From Rhodocyclales bacterium (lineage in GTDB: Bacteria > Pseudomonadota > Gammaproteobacteria > Burkholderiales > Rhodocyclaceae), in contig JACRIZ010000108.1 of assembly GCA_016235765.1 (NCBI GenBank), positions 1-51,909 on the forward strand: DNA of 51,909 nt, given 5' to 3'. Shown here piece after piece: positions 44,066-51,909 of this stretch. The position numbers were made by a program, and so were the translations under genes. The notes below the pieces were generated by a model. It ran no database searches, was not told the origin of the DNA, and saw nothing but the letters and a program-made list of their open reading frames with translations. Position 1 is the stretch's first letter. Every line of letters begins with the position of its first letter.

Positions 44066-44416
44066 TTACGGCCGCTTGACGCGAATCTTGTTCTCGGTTG
44101 CGACGACGAAACAGCCGCCCCAGGTTCCTAGTTCGTCGGCGATGGCGGTAACGGTGGCGACCAGCGCGCGGATTCCGGGTTCGCTCAGGCGCAGCAGCAG
44201 GATCCCCGGATGTGTTCCTGGCGCGAACCGGCGCGAGTCGGAGAAGTCAAGGTCTTGGGTGATGAGCAAACGCCCTTCTTCGATAACCGCCCGCCACACG
44301 CGTTCATCCGGGCTGCCGGCGAGTCCTTCGGCGGGCACGGTATCCACATCGTGGCCCCGTGCCGCCAGAATGGCGACCAGACTGGCGGGCAGGTTCTCGT
44401 CGAGCTTGATCTTCAT
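44066..44416 (-). CDS. DUF5615 PIN-like toxin component
   Basis: The 116-residue protein begins MKIKLDENLP and has DVDTVPAEGLAGSPDERVW and LLITQDLDFSD, with acidic residues placed as in PIN-like nucleases of the DUF5615 family. It probably cleaves RNA when not held by its antitoxin. It overlaps the DUF433 gene by 4 bp, the standard arrangement. The pair lies between two copies of the lrgB 3' end. Confidence 0.88.
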   Translation of the reverse strand: MKIKLDENLPASLVAILAARGHDVDTVPAEGLAGSPDERVWRAVIEEGRLLITQDLDFSDSRRFAPGTHPGILLLRLSEPGIRALVATVTAIADELGTWGGCFVVATENKIRVKRP

Positions 44417-44658
44417 GCCAGCGAAGGCATGGCGGGAGTCGGCAGGTCTTCCTCAGCGGAAACAGCGGCGAACGCAATCACCGCGCGAAGTGCGTGGCGA
44501 TCCAAGGTCGGAAGCTCGGCCAGGATTTCCTCGTCCGTCATGCCTTCGGCAAGGCTGGCGAGGATCGTGCGCACCGTGACGCGGGTGCCGGTGACAGTCG
44601 GTTCGCCGCCACAGATCGCGGAATCGCGAGTGATGTACGACTTGAAGTTCATGGTCAT
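44413..44658 (-). CDS. DUF433 antitoxin
   Basis: The 81-residue protein has the DUF433 pattern: YITRDSAICGGEPTVTGTRVTVRTILASLAEGMTDEEILAELPTL, a winged-helix DNA-binding type. It should neutralise the DUF5615 protein and repress the pair. GGGGGAGG lies six bases before ATG 44658, so that start is preferred to the ATG two codons later. Confidence 0.88.
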   Translation of the reverse strand: MTMNFKSYITRDSAICGGEPTVTGTRVTVRTILASLAEGMTDEEILAELPTLDRHALRAVIAFAAVSAEEDLPTPAMPSLA

Positions 44659-44709
44659 CGGTGGCCTCCCCCAGTAATGGGAAGACTCAAAGATACCACC
44701 GCCATCCGC

Positions 44710-44736
44710 GAAAAGTCAGCCGTCGCAATACGCCTC
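44710..44736 (-). repeat. Dispersed ~26-bp repeat, copy G
   Basis: Minus-strand reading gives GAGGCGTATTGCG then ACGGCTGACTTTTC. It starts 1 bp after the lrgB stop codon. It differs clearly from copy F although the adjoining lrgB sequence is almost identical. Confidence 0.65.
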
Positions 44737-44737
44737 G

Positions 44738-45463
44738 TTACGGCCCGCCCCAGGCCTTGATGAGGATGGGCAGCAGCAGCGCCGTTGCGAGGCCGTTGAG
44801 GCCCATGGCGAGTGCGGCGAAGGCGCCCATGGTTTCGGATATCTGGAAGGCGCGGGCGGTGCCGATGCCGTGGGCGGCGACGCCGATGGCGAAGCCTTGC
44901 ACGGCTTCGTCCTTGACGCGCAGCAGGCGGAACAGCCATTGCGCGACGATGGCGCCGAGGATGCCGGTGGTGACGACGAGCACTGCCGTGAGCGAGGGCA
45001 GGCCACCGATCTTTTCGGCGATGCCCATGGCGATGGGCGTCGTCACCGACTTGGGCGCCAGCGACATCAGCGTCGGCCGGCTGGCGGCCAGCGCCCAGCC
45101 GACGGCGATGGCGGAGACGATGGCGGTGAGCGAGCCGATGGCCAGCGCCAGCAGTGCCGGGCCGAACATGCGCTTCAGGCGCGGCAACTGGGCGTAGAGC
45201 GGCACGGCCAGCGCGACGGTGGCGGGGCCGAGCAGGAAGTGCACGAACTGCGCGCCGTCGAAGTAGGTGGCATAGGGCGTGCCGGTCAGCATCAGCAGCG
45301 CGACGATGATGGCCACGGCGATGGCCACCGGATTGGCGGCGGGGTTCATGCCCGAGCGAGTGTAGAGCCAGTAGGCGCCCTGGTAGGCGACCAGCGTCAG
45401 CGTCAGGCCCAGCAGCGGCGAGGCGGCGAGATAGACCCAGATCTCGGCGAGGCGTGGCGTCAT
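44738..45463 (-). CDS. lrgB: LrgB/CidB-family membrane protein
   Basis: The 241-residue protein has about six to seven helices and the LrgB landmarks SLAPKSVTTPIAMGIAEKIGGLPSLTAV and GVAAHGIGTARAFQISETMGAFAALAMGLNG. With LrgA it affects murein hydrolase activity. Homologues also transport glycolate/glycerate or pyruvate. The ATG overlaps the lrgA stop (ATGA). The last 147 bp are duplicated downstream. Confidence 0.92.
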   Translation of the reverse strand: MTPRLAEIWVYLAASPLLGLTLTLVAYQGAYWLYTRSGMNPAANPVAIAVAIIVALLMLTGTPYATYFDGAQFVHFLLGPATVALAVPLYAQLPRLKRMFGPALLALAIGSLTAIVSAIAVGWALAASRPTLMSLAPKSVTTPIAMGIAEKIGGLPSLTAVLVVTTGILGAIVAQWLFRLLRVKDEAVQGFAIGVAAHGIGTARAFQISETMGAFAALAMGLNGLATALLLPILIKAWGGP

Positions 45464-45810
45464 GGCTGACCCTTGCCGCGCTTGACGAAGGCGCAGAGCA
45501 GCAGGCCGGTGACGCCCAGGGTGGCGAAGGTGCTGACCAGCAGCGCCGCGACGATCGCCGGCCACTCGTCGCCCAGGCGCGCGAAATGCACCATGACGCC
45601 GACGCCGGCCGGCACGAACAGCAGCGACAGGTGCTGGAGCAGGTTGTTGGCGGCGCTGCGCAGGTTGTCCGGCACGCCGTCGCGCGCCACCAGTGCCGCG
45701 AACAACAGCGCCATGCCGATCACCGGGCCGGGAATGGGCAGCGCGAAGAACTGGACCACCACCTCGCCGGCGAGCTGGAAGAGCAGCAACAGGGTCAGCG
45801 CGCCCAGCAT
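45460..45810 (-). CDS. lrgA: LrgA/CidA-family holin-like protein
   Basis: The 116-residue protein has four helices and the LrgA pattern LPIPGPVIGMALLFAALV, then LLQHLSLLFVPAGVGVMVHF. It works with LrgB as a small membrane partner. It starts 9 bp after the symporter gene and may be on the same transcript. The N-terminal start is ATG 45810, with a weak ribosome binding site. Confidence 0.92.
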   Translation of the reverse strand: MLGALTLLLLFQLAGEVVVQFFALPIPGPVIGMALLFAALVARDGVPDNLRSAANNLLQHLSLLFVPAGVGVMVHFARLGDEWPAIVAALLVSTFATLGVTGLLLCAFVKRGKGQP

Positions 45811-45819
45811 GAAAGGGAT

Positions 45820-47295
45820 TCAGGCCTGCGGTTGGTCGGCCTGGGGCGCGTGATGCCCGTGGCGACTGTGCTGCGCCGGCCGCGAAGTCAGCGAACCGAT
45901 CAGCATGCCGAGTATCGCCATCAGGAAGCCGGCGAATTGCGGCGGCACGAAGCCTTCGCCTTCGGGCAGCCAGAATTCCATCGGCAGCCAGGTGGCCAGG
46001 CCCAGCGCAATCGCCCAGTAGGCGCCGCGGGTGGTCGCCGGCTTCCAGTACAGGCCCGCCACCAGCGGCACGAAGGCCAGCACCAGCGTGACCTTGTAGG
46101 CATTTTCGACCATCTGGTGAATGCCCGTCTCTTGATCCAGCGCCCACAGCGCATAGAGCGTGACCAGGACCGTGAAGATCGCCACCACCCAGCGCGTGAT
46201 GACCAGCAACTGGTGGTCGGGCAGGTGGCGGCGGCGGGTGATGAAGTCCTTGATCACGTTCTCCGAAATGGTTACCGAAGGCGCCAGCAGCGTGCCCGAG
46301 GCGGTGGACATGATGACCGACAGCAGCGCGCCATAGAAGATCACCTGGGCGAACAGCGGCAGGTGCGCCTTGATCAGCTCGGGCAGGAGCTTCTGGCTGT
46401 CGTCGGCAAGCCACTTGCTTGCCAGTGCCGGGTCGATCAGGTTGGCGGAATAGGCCATGAACAGTGGCACGGCAGCGAACAGGAAATAGGCGACGCCGCC
46501 CATCACCGTGCCCCAGACGGCGACGTGCTCGTTCTTCGCGGAGTTGGCGCGCTGGAAGACGTCCTGCTGGGGAATGGAGCCGAAGCCCATGGTCAGAAGG
46601 CCGGACAGAAAGGCGAGCATCGCGACGGCGTTCATCTCCGGCCAGAAATGGAACTTGGCATTGTTCGCCGCATGCTCGACGACGGGCGCGACGCCGCCGG
46701 TCATGTCGCTGAGCAGCGTGGCGATGTAGATCAGGCCGATGACGATGATGATCATCTGGAAGAAGGTGGTCAGGGCCACCGACCACATGCCGCCATACAG
46801 TGTGTACATCAGTACCACCGCGGCACCGATCAGGATGCCCTGCTGCTGCGTGATGACGCCGTCCGACAGGACGTTGAACACCAGCCCGAGCGCCGTGACC
46901 TGCGCCGAGACCCAGCCCAGATAGGACAGCGCGATGGCGATGCCGGTCACCACCTCGACCTTGCGGTCGTAGCGTTGGCGGTAGAAGTCGCCGATGGTCA
47001 GCAGGTTCATCCGGTAGAGCTTGCGGGCGAAAAACAGGCCGAACAGGACCAGGCAGAGCGAGGCGCCGAACGGGTCGGAGATCAGGCCGCCGAGGTCCTC
47101 TTCCAGAAAGGTGGCCGGAATGCCGAGCACCGTTTCCGCGCCGAACCAGGTGGCGAACACCATGGCTATGACGATGTAGATCGGCAGCGAGCGGCCGGCT
47201 GCGATGTAGTCCTTGGCGTTGTGCACCTTGGTGGCGGCATAGACGCCGATGCCGATGGAGACAACCAGGTAGAGGATGACGAAACCAAGTAGCAT
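45820..47295 (-). CDS. Sodium:solute symporter (SSS family)
   Basis: The 491-residue protein has about 13 helices and SSS features: an AGRSLPIYIVIAMVFATWFGAETVLGIPATF N-terminal region, YTLYGGMWSVALTTFFQMIIIVIGL, and FGSIPQQDVFQRANSAKN. The C terminus is a His-rich tail (HSRHGHHAPQ). SSS members carry sugars, amino acids, proline or organic acids. Its place after the arginase/OAT and ALDH genes suggests an amino acid or related compound, but this is inference. Confidence 0.85.
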   Translation of the reverse strand: MLLGFVILYLVVSIGIGVYAATKVHNAKDYIAAGRSLPIYIVIAMVFATWFGAETVLGIPATFLEEDLGGLISDPFGASLCLVLFGLFFARKLYRMNLLTIGDFYRQRYDRKVEVVTGIAIALSYLGWVSAQVTALGLVFNVLSDGVITQQQGILIGAAVVLMYTLYGGMWSVALTTFFQMIIIVIGLIYIATLLSDMTGGVAPVVEHAANNAKFHFWPEMNAVAMLAFLSGLLTMGFGSIPQQDVFQRANSAKNEHVAVWGTVMGGVAYFLFAAVPLFMAYSANLIDPALASKWLADDSQKLLPELIKAHLPLFAQVIFYGALLSVIMSTASGTLLAPSVTISENVIKDFITRRRHLPDHQLLVITRWVVAIFTVLVTLYALWALDQETGIHQMVENAYKVTLVLAFVPLVAGLYWKPATTRGAYWAIALGLATWLPMEFWLPEGEGFVPPQFAGFLMAILGMLIGSLTSRPAQHSRHGHHAPQADQPQA

Positions 47296-47361
47296 GGCCG
47301 AAACCGTCAGGAAATGCCGTGCCGGCGGGAGAGGTGGATTATAACCAGCGCATCTGTGCGG

Positions 47362-48897
47362 CTAGTGCGGCGGCAGGTCGAAATGCAGGTTCTGCGCCAG
47401 AGGCAGCGTGTCGCCCCAATTGACCGTGCATGTCTGACGGCGCATGTAGGCCTTCCAGGCGTCGGAGCCGGCTTCGCGGCCGCCGCCGGTGGCCTTCTCG
47501 CCGCCGAAGGCGCCGCCGATTTCCGCGCCCGAGGTGCCGAGGTTCACGTTGGCGATGCCGCAATCGCTGCCGGCAGCCGCCAGGAACAGCTCGGCATGGC
47601 GCAGGTCGCGGGTGAACAGCGCCGAGGACAGGCCCTGCGGCACATCGTTCTGGTCGCGGATCGCGTCGGCGAGATCTTCGAAGGGCGGCATCACGTACAG
47701 GATGGGCGCGAAGGTTTCGCGCTGCACCACCGGCCAGCGGTTCTCGGCAGCGATCAGGGTCGGCTCGACAAAGCAGCCGGGGCCGGGCAGCGTCCGGCCG
47801 CCGTGCAGGACCCGGCCGCCTGCGTTGCGCGCTCCCGCTACCGCGGCCACAAACGCACCGCGCGCCGCTTCGTCGATCAACGGGCCGACCAGGGTGTCCG
47901 GCTGCAGCGGGTCGCCCACGCGCAAGTGGGCATAGGCTGCGGTCAGCCGCGCCACCACTTCATCGTGGCAGGCGCGGTGCAGAAACAGCCGGCGTGTCGA
48001 CGTGCAGCGCTGGCCGGCGGTGCCGATGGCACCGAACAGGATCGCCGGCAGCGCCAACTCCAGGTCGGCCGAGGCGTCGACGATCACCGCATTGTTGCCC
48101 GAGCATTCGAGCAGACAGTGGCCGTAGTGGGCCGCGACCGTTGCCGCCACCTGGCCACCGACCCGCGACGAGCCGGTGAACGACAGCAGGTCGAGCCGCG
48201 GGTCGGCCGCGAGTTGCGCGCCCCGCGCCGGATCGTCCGAGATCGCCAGGCTGAACAGGCCGGTCACCCCGTGGGCGACGCAGATCGGGTCCACCAGGTT
48301 TTGGATGGCGATCGCGGTCAACGGCGCGTGGGGCGACGGCTTCCACACCACCACGTCGCCACACACGGCGGCGATGAAGGCGTTCCATGCCCAGACGGCC
48401 GCCGGGAAGTTGAAGGCTGTGATTACGCCGACGACGCCCCGCGGGTGCCAGCGCTCCTCCATGCGATGCTGCGGGCGTTCCGAGGGCAGCGTGAGCCCGT
48501 GGAACTGCCTCGACAGGCCGACCGCGAAGTCGGCGATGTCTATCATCTCCTGCACTTCCGCGTTGCCTTCGGCCTTGAGCTTGCCGACTTCCAGGCAGAT
48601 CAGCGTGCCAAGTTCATCCTTGTGCTCCCGCAGCGCCTCGGCGATGTCGCGCACCAGCAGGCCGCGCTGCGGCGCGGGCCGGTCGCGCCAGGTGGGGAAG
48701 GCTTGCCGCGCGCGGCCGATCAGTTCGTCCAGGTCATCCCGGTCTGCCCGTCCGACCGTGGCCAGCGGCTGCCCGAGTGCCGGGTTGATCGAGGCGAAGC
48801 CGCCGTGACCGCGGGTCCAACTGCCGTCGCCGCGCGCGACCGCCGCATTCGCTTCCGCGATGCCCAGCCGGTTGAACAGGGACACTGCGGCGTCCAT
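47362..48897 (-). CDS. Aldehyde dehydrogenase, ALDH7 (aminoadipate/glutamate-semialdehyde type)
   Basis: The 511-residue NAD(P)-dependent enzyme has ALDH7 landmarks: VITAFNFPAAVWAWN, SFTGSSRVGG, the catalytic Glu in LLECSGNNA, and the catalytic Cys in GTAGQRCTSTRR. It also has the family-specific SDCGIANVNLGTSGAEIGGAFGGE segment near residue 450. ALDH7 members oxidise alpha-aminoadipate semialdehyde and related amino acid semialdehydes. Here the fused arginase/OAT ends 1 bp upstream, so glutamate-5-semialdehyde is a likely substrate. All catalytic residues are present. Confidence 0.9.
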   Translation of the reverse strand: MDAAVSLFNRLGIAEANAAVARGDGSWTRGHGGFASINPALGQPLATVGRADRDDLDELIGRARQAFPTWRDRPAPQRGLLVRDIAEALREHKDELGTLICLEVGKLKAEGNAEVQEMIDIADFAVGLSRQFHGLTLPSERPQHRMEERWHPRGVVGVITAFNFPAAVWAWNAFIAAVCGDVVVWKPSPHAPLTAIAIQNLVDPICVAHGVTGLFSLAISDDPARGAQLAADPRLDLLSFTGSSRVGGQVAATVAAHYGHCLLECSGNNAVIVDASADLELALPAILFGAIGTAGQRCTSTRRLFLHRACHDEVVARLTAAYAHLRVGDPLQPDTLVGPLIDEAARGAFVAAVAGARNAGGRVLHGGRTLPGPGCFVEPTLIAAENRWPVVQRETFAPILYVMPPFEDLADAIRDQNDVPQGLSSALFTRDLRHAELFLAAAGSDCGIANVNLGTSGAEIGGAFGGEKATGGGREAGSDAWKAYMRRQTCTVNWGDTLPLAQNLHFDLPPH

Positions 48898-48898
48898 G

Positions 48899-50998
48899 TC
48901 AGGCCGCCCTTGCCCGCCGGCCGGAACGATCGCCCAGTACCTCCGCCACCCGGTCGAGCGCCCAGTCGAGCTGGTCCTGCGGAATGGTCAGGGCCGGCGC
49001 CAGGCGGATCACCGTGCCATGGGTATCCTTGGTCAGCACGCCGCGTCGGGCCAGGGCCTCAGCTACCTCGCGCGCTGTGCCATGACCGGTGGCGATCTCG
49101 ATGCCGGTCAGCAGGCCGCGGCCGCGGACATCGGCAACCGCCGGGGTGTCGAGTACGTGCAGGCGTGCCAGCAAGTGATGGCCGAGCTGCTCGGCGCGCT
49201 CGACCAGACCTTCGTCGATCAGCGTCTCGAGCGCCTCAGTAGCCACCGCGGCGGCCAGAGCATTGCCGCCGAAGGTGCTGCCGTGGTCGCCGGGGCGGAA
49301 CACCGACATCAACGCCTCGCTGGCCAGGAAGGCCGACACGGGATAGAGGCCGCCGCCCAGGGCCTTGCCCAGGCAGACGCCGTCCGGCTGCACATCCTCA
49401 TGGTCGCAGGCCAGCAGCCGGCCGGTGCGGCCGAGACCGGTCTGCACCTCGTCGGCGATCAGCAGCACATGCTCGCGCCGGCAGATCTCGGCGCAAGCCG
49501 CCAGGTAGCCGGCCGGCGGCACGACGATGCCGCCCTCGCCCTGGATCGGCTCGAATAGAAAGGCGGCGGTGCGCGGCGTGATGGCGGCGGCCAGTGCCGC
49601 GGCGTCGCCATACGGTATCTGCACCAGCCCCGGCGGGAAGGGACCGAAGCCTTCGCGGTAGGCCGGTTCGGTGGACAGGCCGACCGCGGCGATGGTGCGG
49701 CCATGGAAATTGCCGGCGCAGGCGATGATTTCGGCCTGCCCATCGGGAATGCCCTTGATCTGATGGCCCCACTTGCGCGCGGCCTTGAGGGCGGTCTCCA
49801 CCGCTTCGGCACCCGTGTTCATGGGCAGCGCGCGGTCGAAGCCGGTCAGTTCGGCCAGGCGGCGCAGGAAGGCCGGCAGGCGGTCGTTGTGGAAGGCCCG
49901 CGAAGTGACGGCGAGTCGCCGCGCCTGACTGTTCATGGCGGCCAGCAGACGCGGATGCGCGTGACCGAAGGAAACGGCGGAGTACGCCGCCATCATGTCC
50001 ACATAGCGGTTGCCGTCGATATCCCACAACAGCGAGCCTTCGCCACGGGCCAGCACGACGGGCAGCGGGTCGTAGTTGCGGGCGCCCGATTCGCGTTCCC
50101 ACGCCTTCAACTCGCCGGACTCCGGGGCGAGCAGGGATTCGAGCAGGTCGCAGACCAAGCGGCCGGTTTGTCCGGCCACGTCGCGTCCCGGGTGATATTC
50201 GGCGATCTCGATGGCGATGCAGTCGGGCCGCCGCGCCAGCCGCCGCAATGCCGCCAGCATCGCGCCGGCCGGCGGCCCGCCGGCGCTCGGACAGGCGACC
50301 CCCGGGGCGTCCGCCGGATCGAAGGCATCCATGTCCACGGTGATGCCGAAGACGCCGCCCCGGCCGACGATCGCCACGGCCCGGAGGAGGGCCGCCTCGA
50401 GGCCGAGCCGTTCGATGGCGGTCCGGTCGAACACCGCCACGCCCAGCGTGTCGAGCAGCGCCCGCTCCGGCGCTTCCCAGTCGCGGGCGGCGAATACGGC
50501 GACCCGGCCGGGATCGAGCGTCGGGCCGTCAATCGAGGTCATGCCGGGTTCGCCGTGACCGAGCAACGCAGCCAGCGGCATGCCATGCGCGTGGCCGGAC
50601 GGGCTGGTGGCTGGTGTATGGGCATCGAGATGGGCATCGATCCAGAGCAGGCCGGGTGGCTCGCCGATGGCGCGGCCAACCCCGCGCCAGGTACCCGCGG
50701 CGATGGCATGGTCGCCGCCGATGACAACCGGCAGTTCGCCCGCGTCCAGCCGCCCGGCGACGGCCCCGGCAAGCCGCTGCAGCAGGTCGGGCAGGGCGGC
50801 GGGCGATGCCGACGACGGCAGGATGTCCGGCTGCCACGCCGCCGGCAGGTCGAGTCGCCGCGCCACGGCCGTTAGGCCGAGCCGGCGCAGCGTTGCGGGC
50901 GCACCGGCCGGCCCGGCATCGGCGCCGCCCAGTCCGCAAGCCGCACCGATCAAGGCGATCGATCGCGGCGGATTCAGCGGATGCATGCGAATGTTCAT
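48899..50998 (-). CDS. Arginase-ornithine aminotransferase fusion
   Basis: The 699-residue protein joins two enzymes. Residues ~1-291 form an arginase: GGDH at 94-97, DAHLD at 121-125, SGHAHGMP near 134-141 and DMDAFDP at 222-228 provide the di-manganese ligands, so the active site looks complete. Residues ~300-690 form a class III aminotransferase of the ornithine type, with DEVQTG at 516-521 and the PLP lysine K545 in LGKALGGG. The frame is open through the linker, with no frameshift. It should convert arginine to ornithine and then to glutamate-5-semialdehyde. A 24-bp palindrome precedes it. Confidence 0.92.
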   Translation of the reverse strand: MNIRMHPLNPPRSIALIGAACGLGGADAGPAGAPATLRRLGLTAVARRLDLPAAWQPDILPSSASPAALPDLLQRLAGAVAGRLDAGELPVVIGGDHAIAAGTWRGVGRAIGEPPGLLWIDAHLDAHTPATSPSGHAHGMPLAALLGHGEPGMTSIDGPTLDPGRVAVFAARDWEAPERALLDTLGVAVFDRTAIERLGLEAALLRAVAIVGRGGVFGITVDMDAFDPADAPGVACPSAGGPPAGAMLAALRRLARRPDCIAIEIAEYHPGRDVAGQTGRLVCDLLESLLAPESGELKAWERESGARNYDPLPVVLARGEGSLLWDIDGNRYVDMMAAYSAVSFGHAHPRLLAAMNSQARRLAVTSRAFHNDRLPAFLRRLAELTGFDRALPMNTGAEAVETALKAARKWGHQIKGIPDGQAEIIACAGNFHGRTIAAVGLSTEPAYREGFGPFPPGLVQIPYGDAAALAAAITPRTAAFLFEPIQGEGGIVVPPAGYLAACAEICRREHVLLIADEVQTGLGRTGRLLACDHEDVQPDGVCLGKALGGGLYPVSAFLASEALMSVFRPGDHGSTFGGNALAAAVATEALETLIDEGLVERAEQLGHHLLARLHVLDTPAVADVRGRGLLTGIEIATGHGTAREVAEALARRGVLTKDTHGTVIRLAPALTIPQDQLDWALDRVAEVLGDRSGRRARAA

Positions 50999-51012
50999 GG
51001 CACGCTCCCCGA

Positions 51013-51036
51013 CGTCAAAGCTCTAGACCTTTGACG
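51013..51036. promoter_or_regulatory. 24-bp near-perfect palindrome, operator candidate
   Basis: Arms CGTCAAAG (51013-51020) and CTTTGACG (51029-51036) flank a centre containing the self-complementary TCTAGA (51022-51027). Only the two bases flanking that centre do not pair. It lies 15-38 bp before the fusion gene ATG, with a GGGGAGC ribosome binding site between. It has no T tract, so a terminator is unlikely. Confidence 0.65.
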
Positions 51037-51098
51037 CGAATACCGGCGGATTCGTTCGGCGCCATCCCCCGGTGCTGCCGGGGCAGGCAGGCTGCCGG

Positions 51099-51909
51099 TC
51101 AGCGCAACAGGATCAGCAGTTCCACGGCGGCGAGGACGGTCACGGCGGCCATCAGCCAGCGCAACTGGCGCTCGGTCCGTGCCTGGACCTCGAGGAGGGC
51201 GGCATGCCGTGATTCGTCGGCAGAGGTGCTGGCCAGCCGCTGATGCACCAGGCGCGGCAGTTGCGGCAGCAGCGCCGCCCATTGTGGCGCTTCGTGCTTC
51301 AGGTGGTTGATGAGGCCGCGCACGCCGATCTGCTCCTTCATCCAGCGCTCCAGGAAGGGTTTGGCGGTATCCCAGAGATCGAGTTCCGGATCGAGCTGGC
51401 GGCCGAGGCCCTCGATGTTGAGCAGGGTCTTCTGCAGCAGCACCAACTGCGGCTGGATCTCGACGTTGAAGCGGCGCGAAGTCTGGAACAGGCGCAGCAG
51501 CACGTGGCCGAAGGAAATGTCCTTCAGCGGCCGGTCGAAGATCGGCTCGCAGACGGCGCGCACCGCGGCCTCCAGTTCGTCGACGCGGGTCTCCTTCGGT
51601 GCCCAGCCGGACTCGATGTGGGCCGTGGCGACGCGGTGGTAGTCGCGGCGGAAGAAGGCCAGGAAGTTGATGGCGAGGTAGTTCTTGTCCACCTCGTTGA
51701 GCGTGCCCATGATGCCGAAGTCGAGTGCTACGTAGCGGCCGTCGGCCGCCACCAGGATGTTGCCAGGATGCATGTCGGCATGGAAGAAGCCGTCGCGGAA
51801 CACCTGGGTGAAGAAGATCTCGACGCCGGCGCGCGACAGCTTCTTGAGGTCGACGCCGGCGGCGCGGACGCGCTCGACCTGGGCGATCGGGATGCCGCGC
51901 ATGCGCTCC
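51099..51909 (-). CDS. ubiB: UbiB-family protein kinase-like ATPase, C-terminal part
   Basis: About 270 codons are visible; the 5' part lies beyond the window end. The product has the UbiB/ABC1 pattern [13 protein letters not shown] and ALDFGIMG (the atypical catalytic and metal motifs). It also has a long helical region and a C-terminal membrane helix ([20 protein letters not shown]). UbiB assists ubiquinone biosynthesis or transport with an ATPase activity. The KxGQ motif that defines the N-terminal part is not in the window. Confidence 0.9.
   Translation of the reverse strand, partial: ERMRGIPIAQVERVRAAGVDLKKLSRAGVEIFFTQVFRDGFFHADMHPGNILVAADGRYVALDFGIMGTLNEVDKNYLAINFLAFFRRDYHRVATAHIESGWAPKETRVDELEAAVRAVCEPIFDRPLKDISFGHVLLRLFQTSRRFNVEIQPQLVLLQKTLLNIEGLGRQLDPELDLWDTAKPFLERWMKEQIGVRGLINHLKHEAPQWAALLPQLPRLVHQRLASTSADESRHAALLEVQARTERQLRWLMAAVTVLAAVELLILLR

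Noticed and set aside
51067-51083. CCCCGG/CCGGGG hairpin after ubiB
   Set aside because: The stem is only 6 bp and no T tract follows on either strand, so an intrinsic terminator is not supported.

Overview
The window is a dense, roughly two-thirds GC, coding-rich bacterial chromosome segment. Gene order and protein families point to a betaproteobacterium, most likely of the Rhodocyclales type. The main reasons are the run lptB-rpoN-hpf-ptsN-hprK next to recA-recX, the riboflavin/nusB/thiL/pgpA/pncC run feeding into recA, HprK coupled to PTS-Ntr, and the ubiUVT genes for oxygen-independent ubiquinone synthesis. No phage, plasmid, CRISPR array, rRNA or tRNA was seen. The genus call is inference.

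Layout. 1-182 holds the 3' part of 6S RNA and its terminator. 275-3839 (+) carries a diheme cytochrome c, a translationally coupled EVE/TauE/AmpG set and a small orphan protein. 3900-5436 (-) has a MidA-type methyltransferase and a small membrane protein. 5529-10373 (+) has tcdA, a flavin oxidoreductase, ttcA, a class V aminotransferase and a cyclase-FHA signalling protein. 10406-20871 (-) is the core block, transcribed ribE-ribBA-ribH-nusB-thiL-pgpA-pncC-recA-recX-lptB-rpoN-hpf-ptsN-hprK, with psiF at its end. 20944-22587 (+) is an orphan B12-binding radical SAM protein. 22595-27318 (-) is an HD-GYP regulator followed by a 1190-residue hybrid kinase. 27422-32986 holds cutA-dsbD, a coiled-coil membrane protein on the plus strand, and a ferredoxin/hydrolase/ABC-transporter operon. 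33101-41482 is a signalling and respiration block. 41603-45810 is an accessory stretch with an RcnB-like protein, a kinase fusion, a toxin-antitoxin pair and lrgAB. 45820-50998 is an arginine catabolism module. 51099 to the end is the 3' part of ubiB.

The most notable features are these. (1) A 699-residue fusion of arginase and ornithine aminotransferase is followed 1 bp later by an ALDH7-like dehydrogenase and then a sodium:solute symporter, so one transcript could take arginine to glutamate. A near-perfect 24-bp palindrome lies just upstream. (2) A compact seven-gene run ubiU-ubiV-ubiT-vanZ-mazG-hemerythrin kinase-HD-GYP regulator starts behind a one-mismatch FNR box. The box centre falls at about -41.5 if the start of transcription is at 41501. 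This would join anaerobic quinone synthesis to oxygen-sensing c-di-GMP signalling. (3) A paralogous kinase on the opposite strand has a CxxCH motif, and an arginine replaces its phospho-accepting histidine. (4) A dispersed repeat of about 26 bp is present in at least six copies, often abutting stop codons and sometimes read in frame inside genes. (5) A 147-bp copy of the lrgB 3' end flanks a DUF433/DUF5615 toxin-antitoxin pair.

All coordinates and motifs were read by eye from the sequence. Family assignments come from recognisable motifs, not from database searches.
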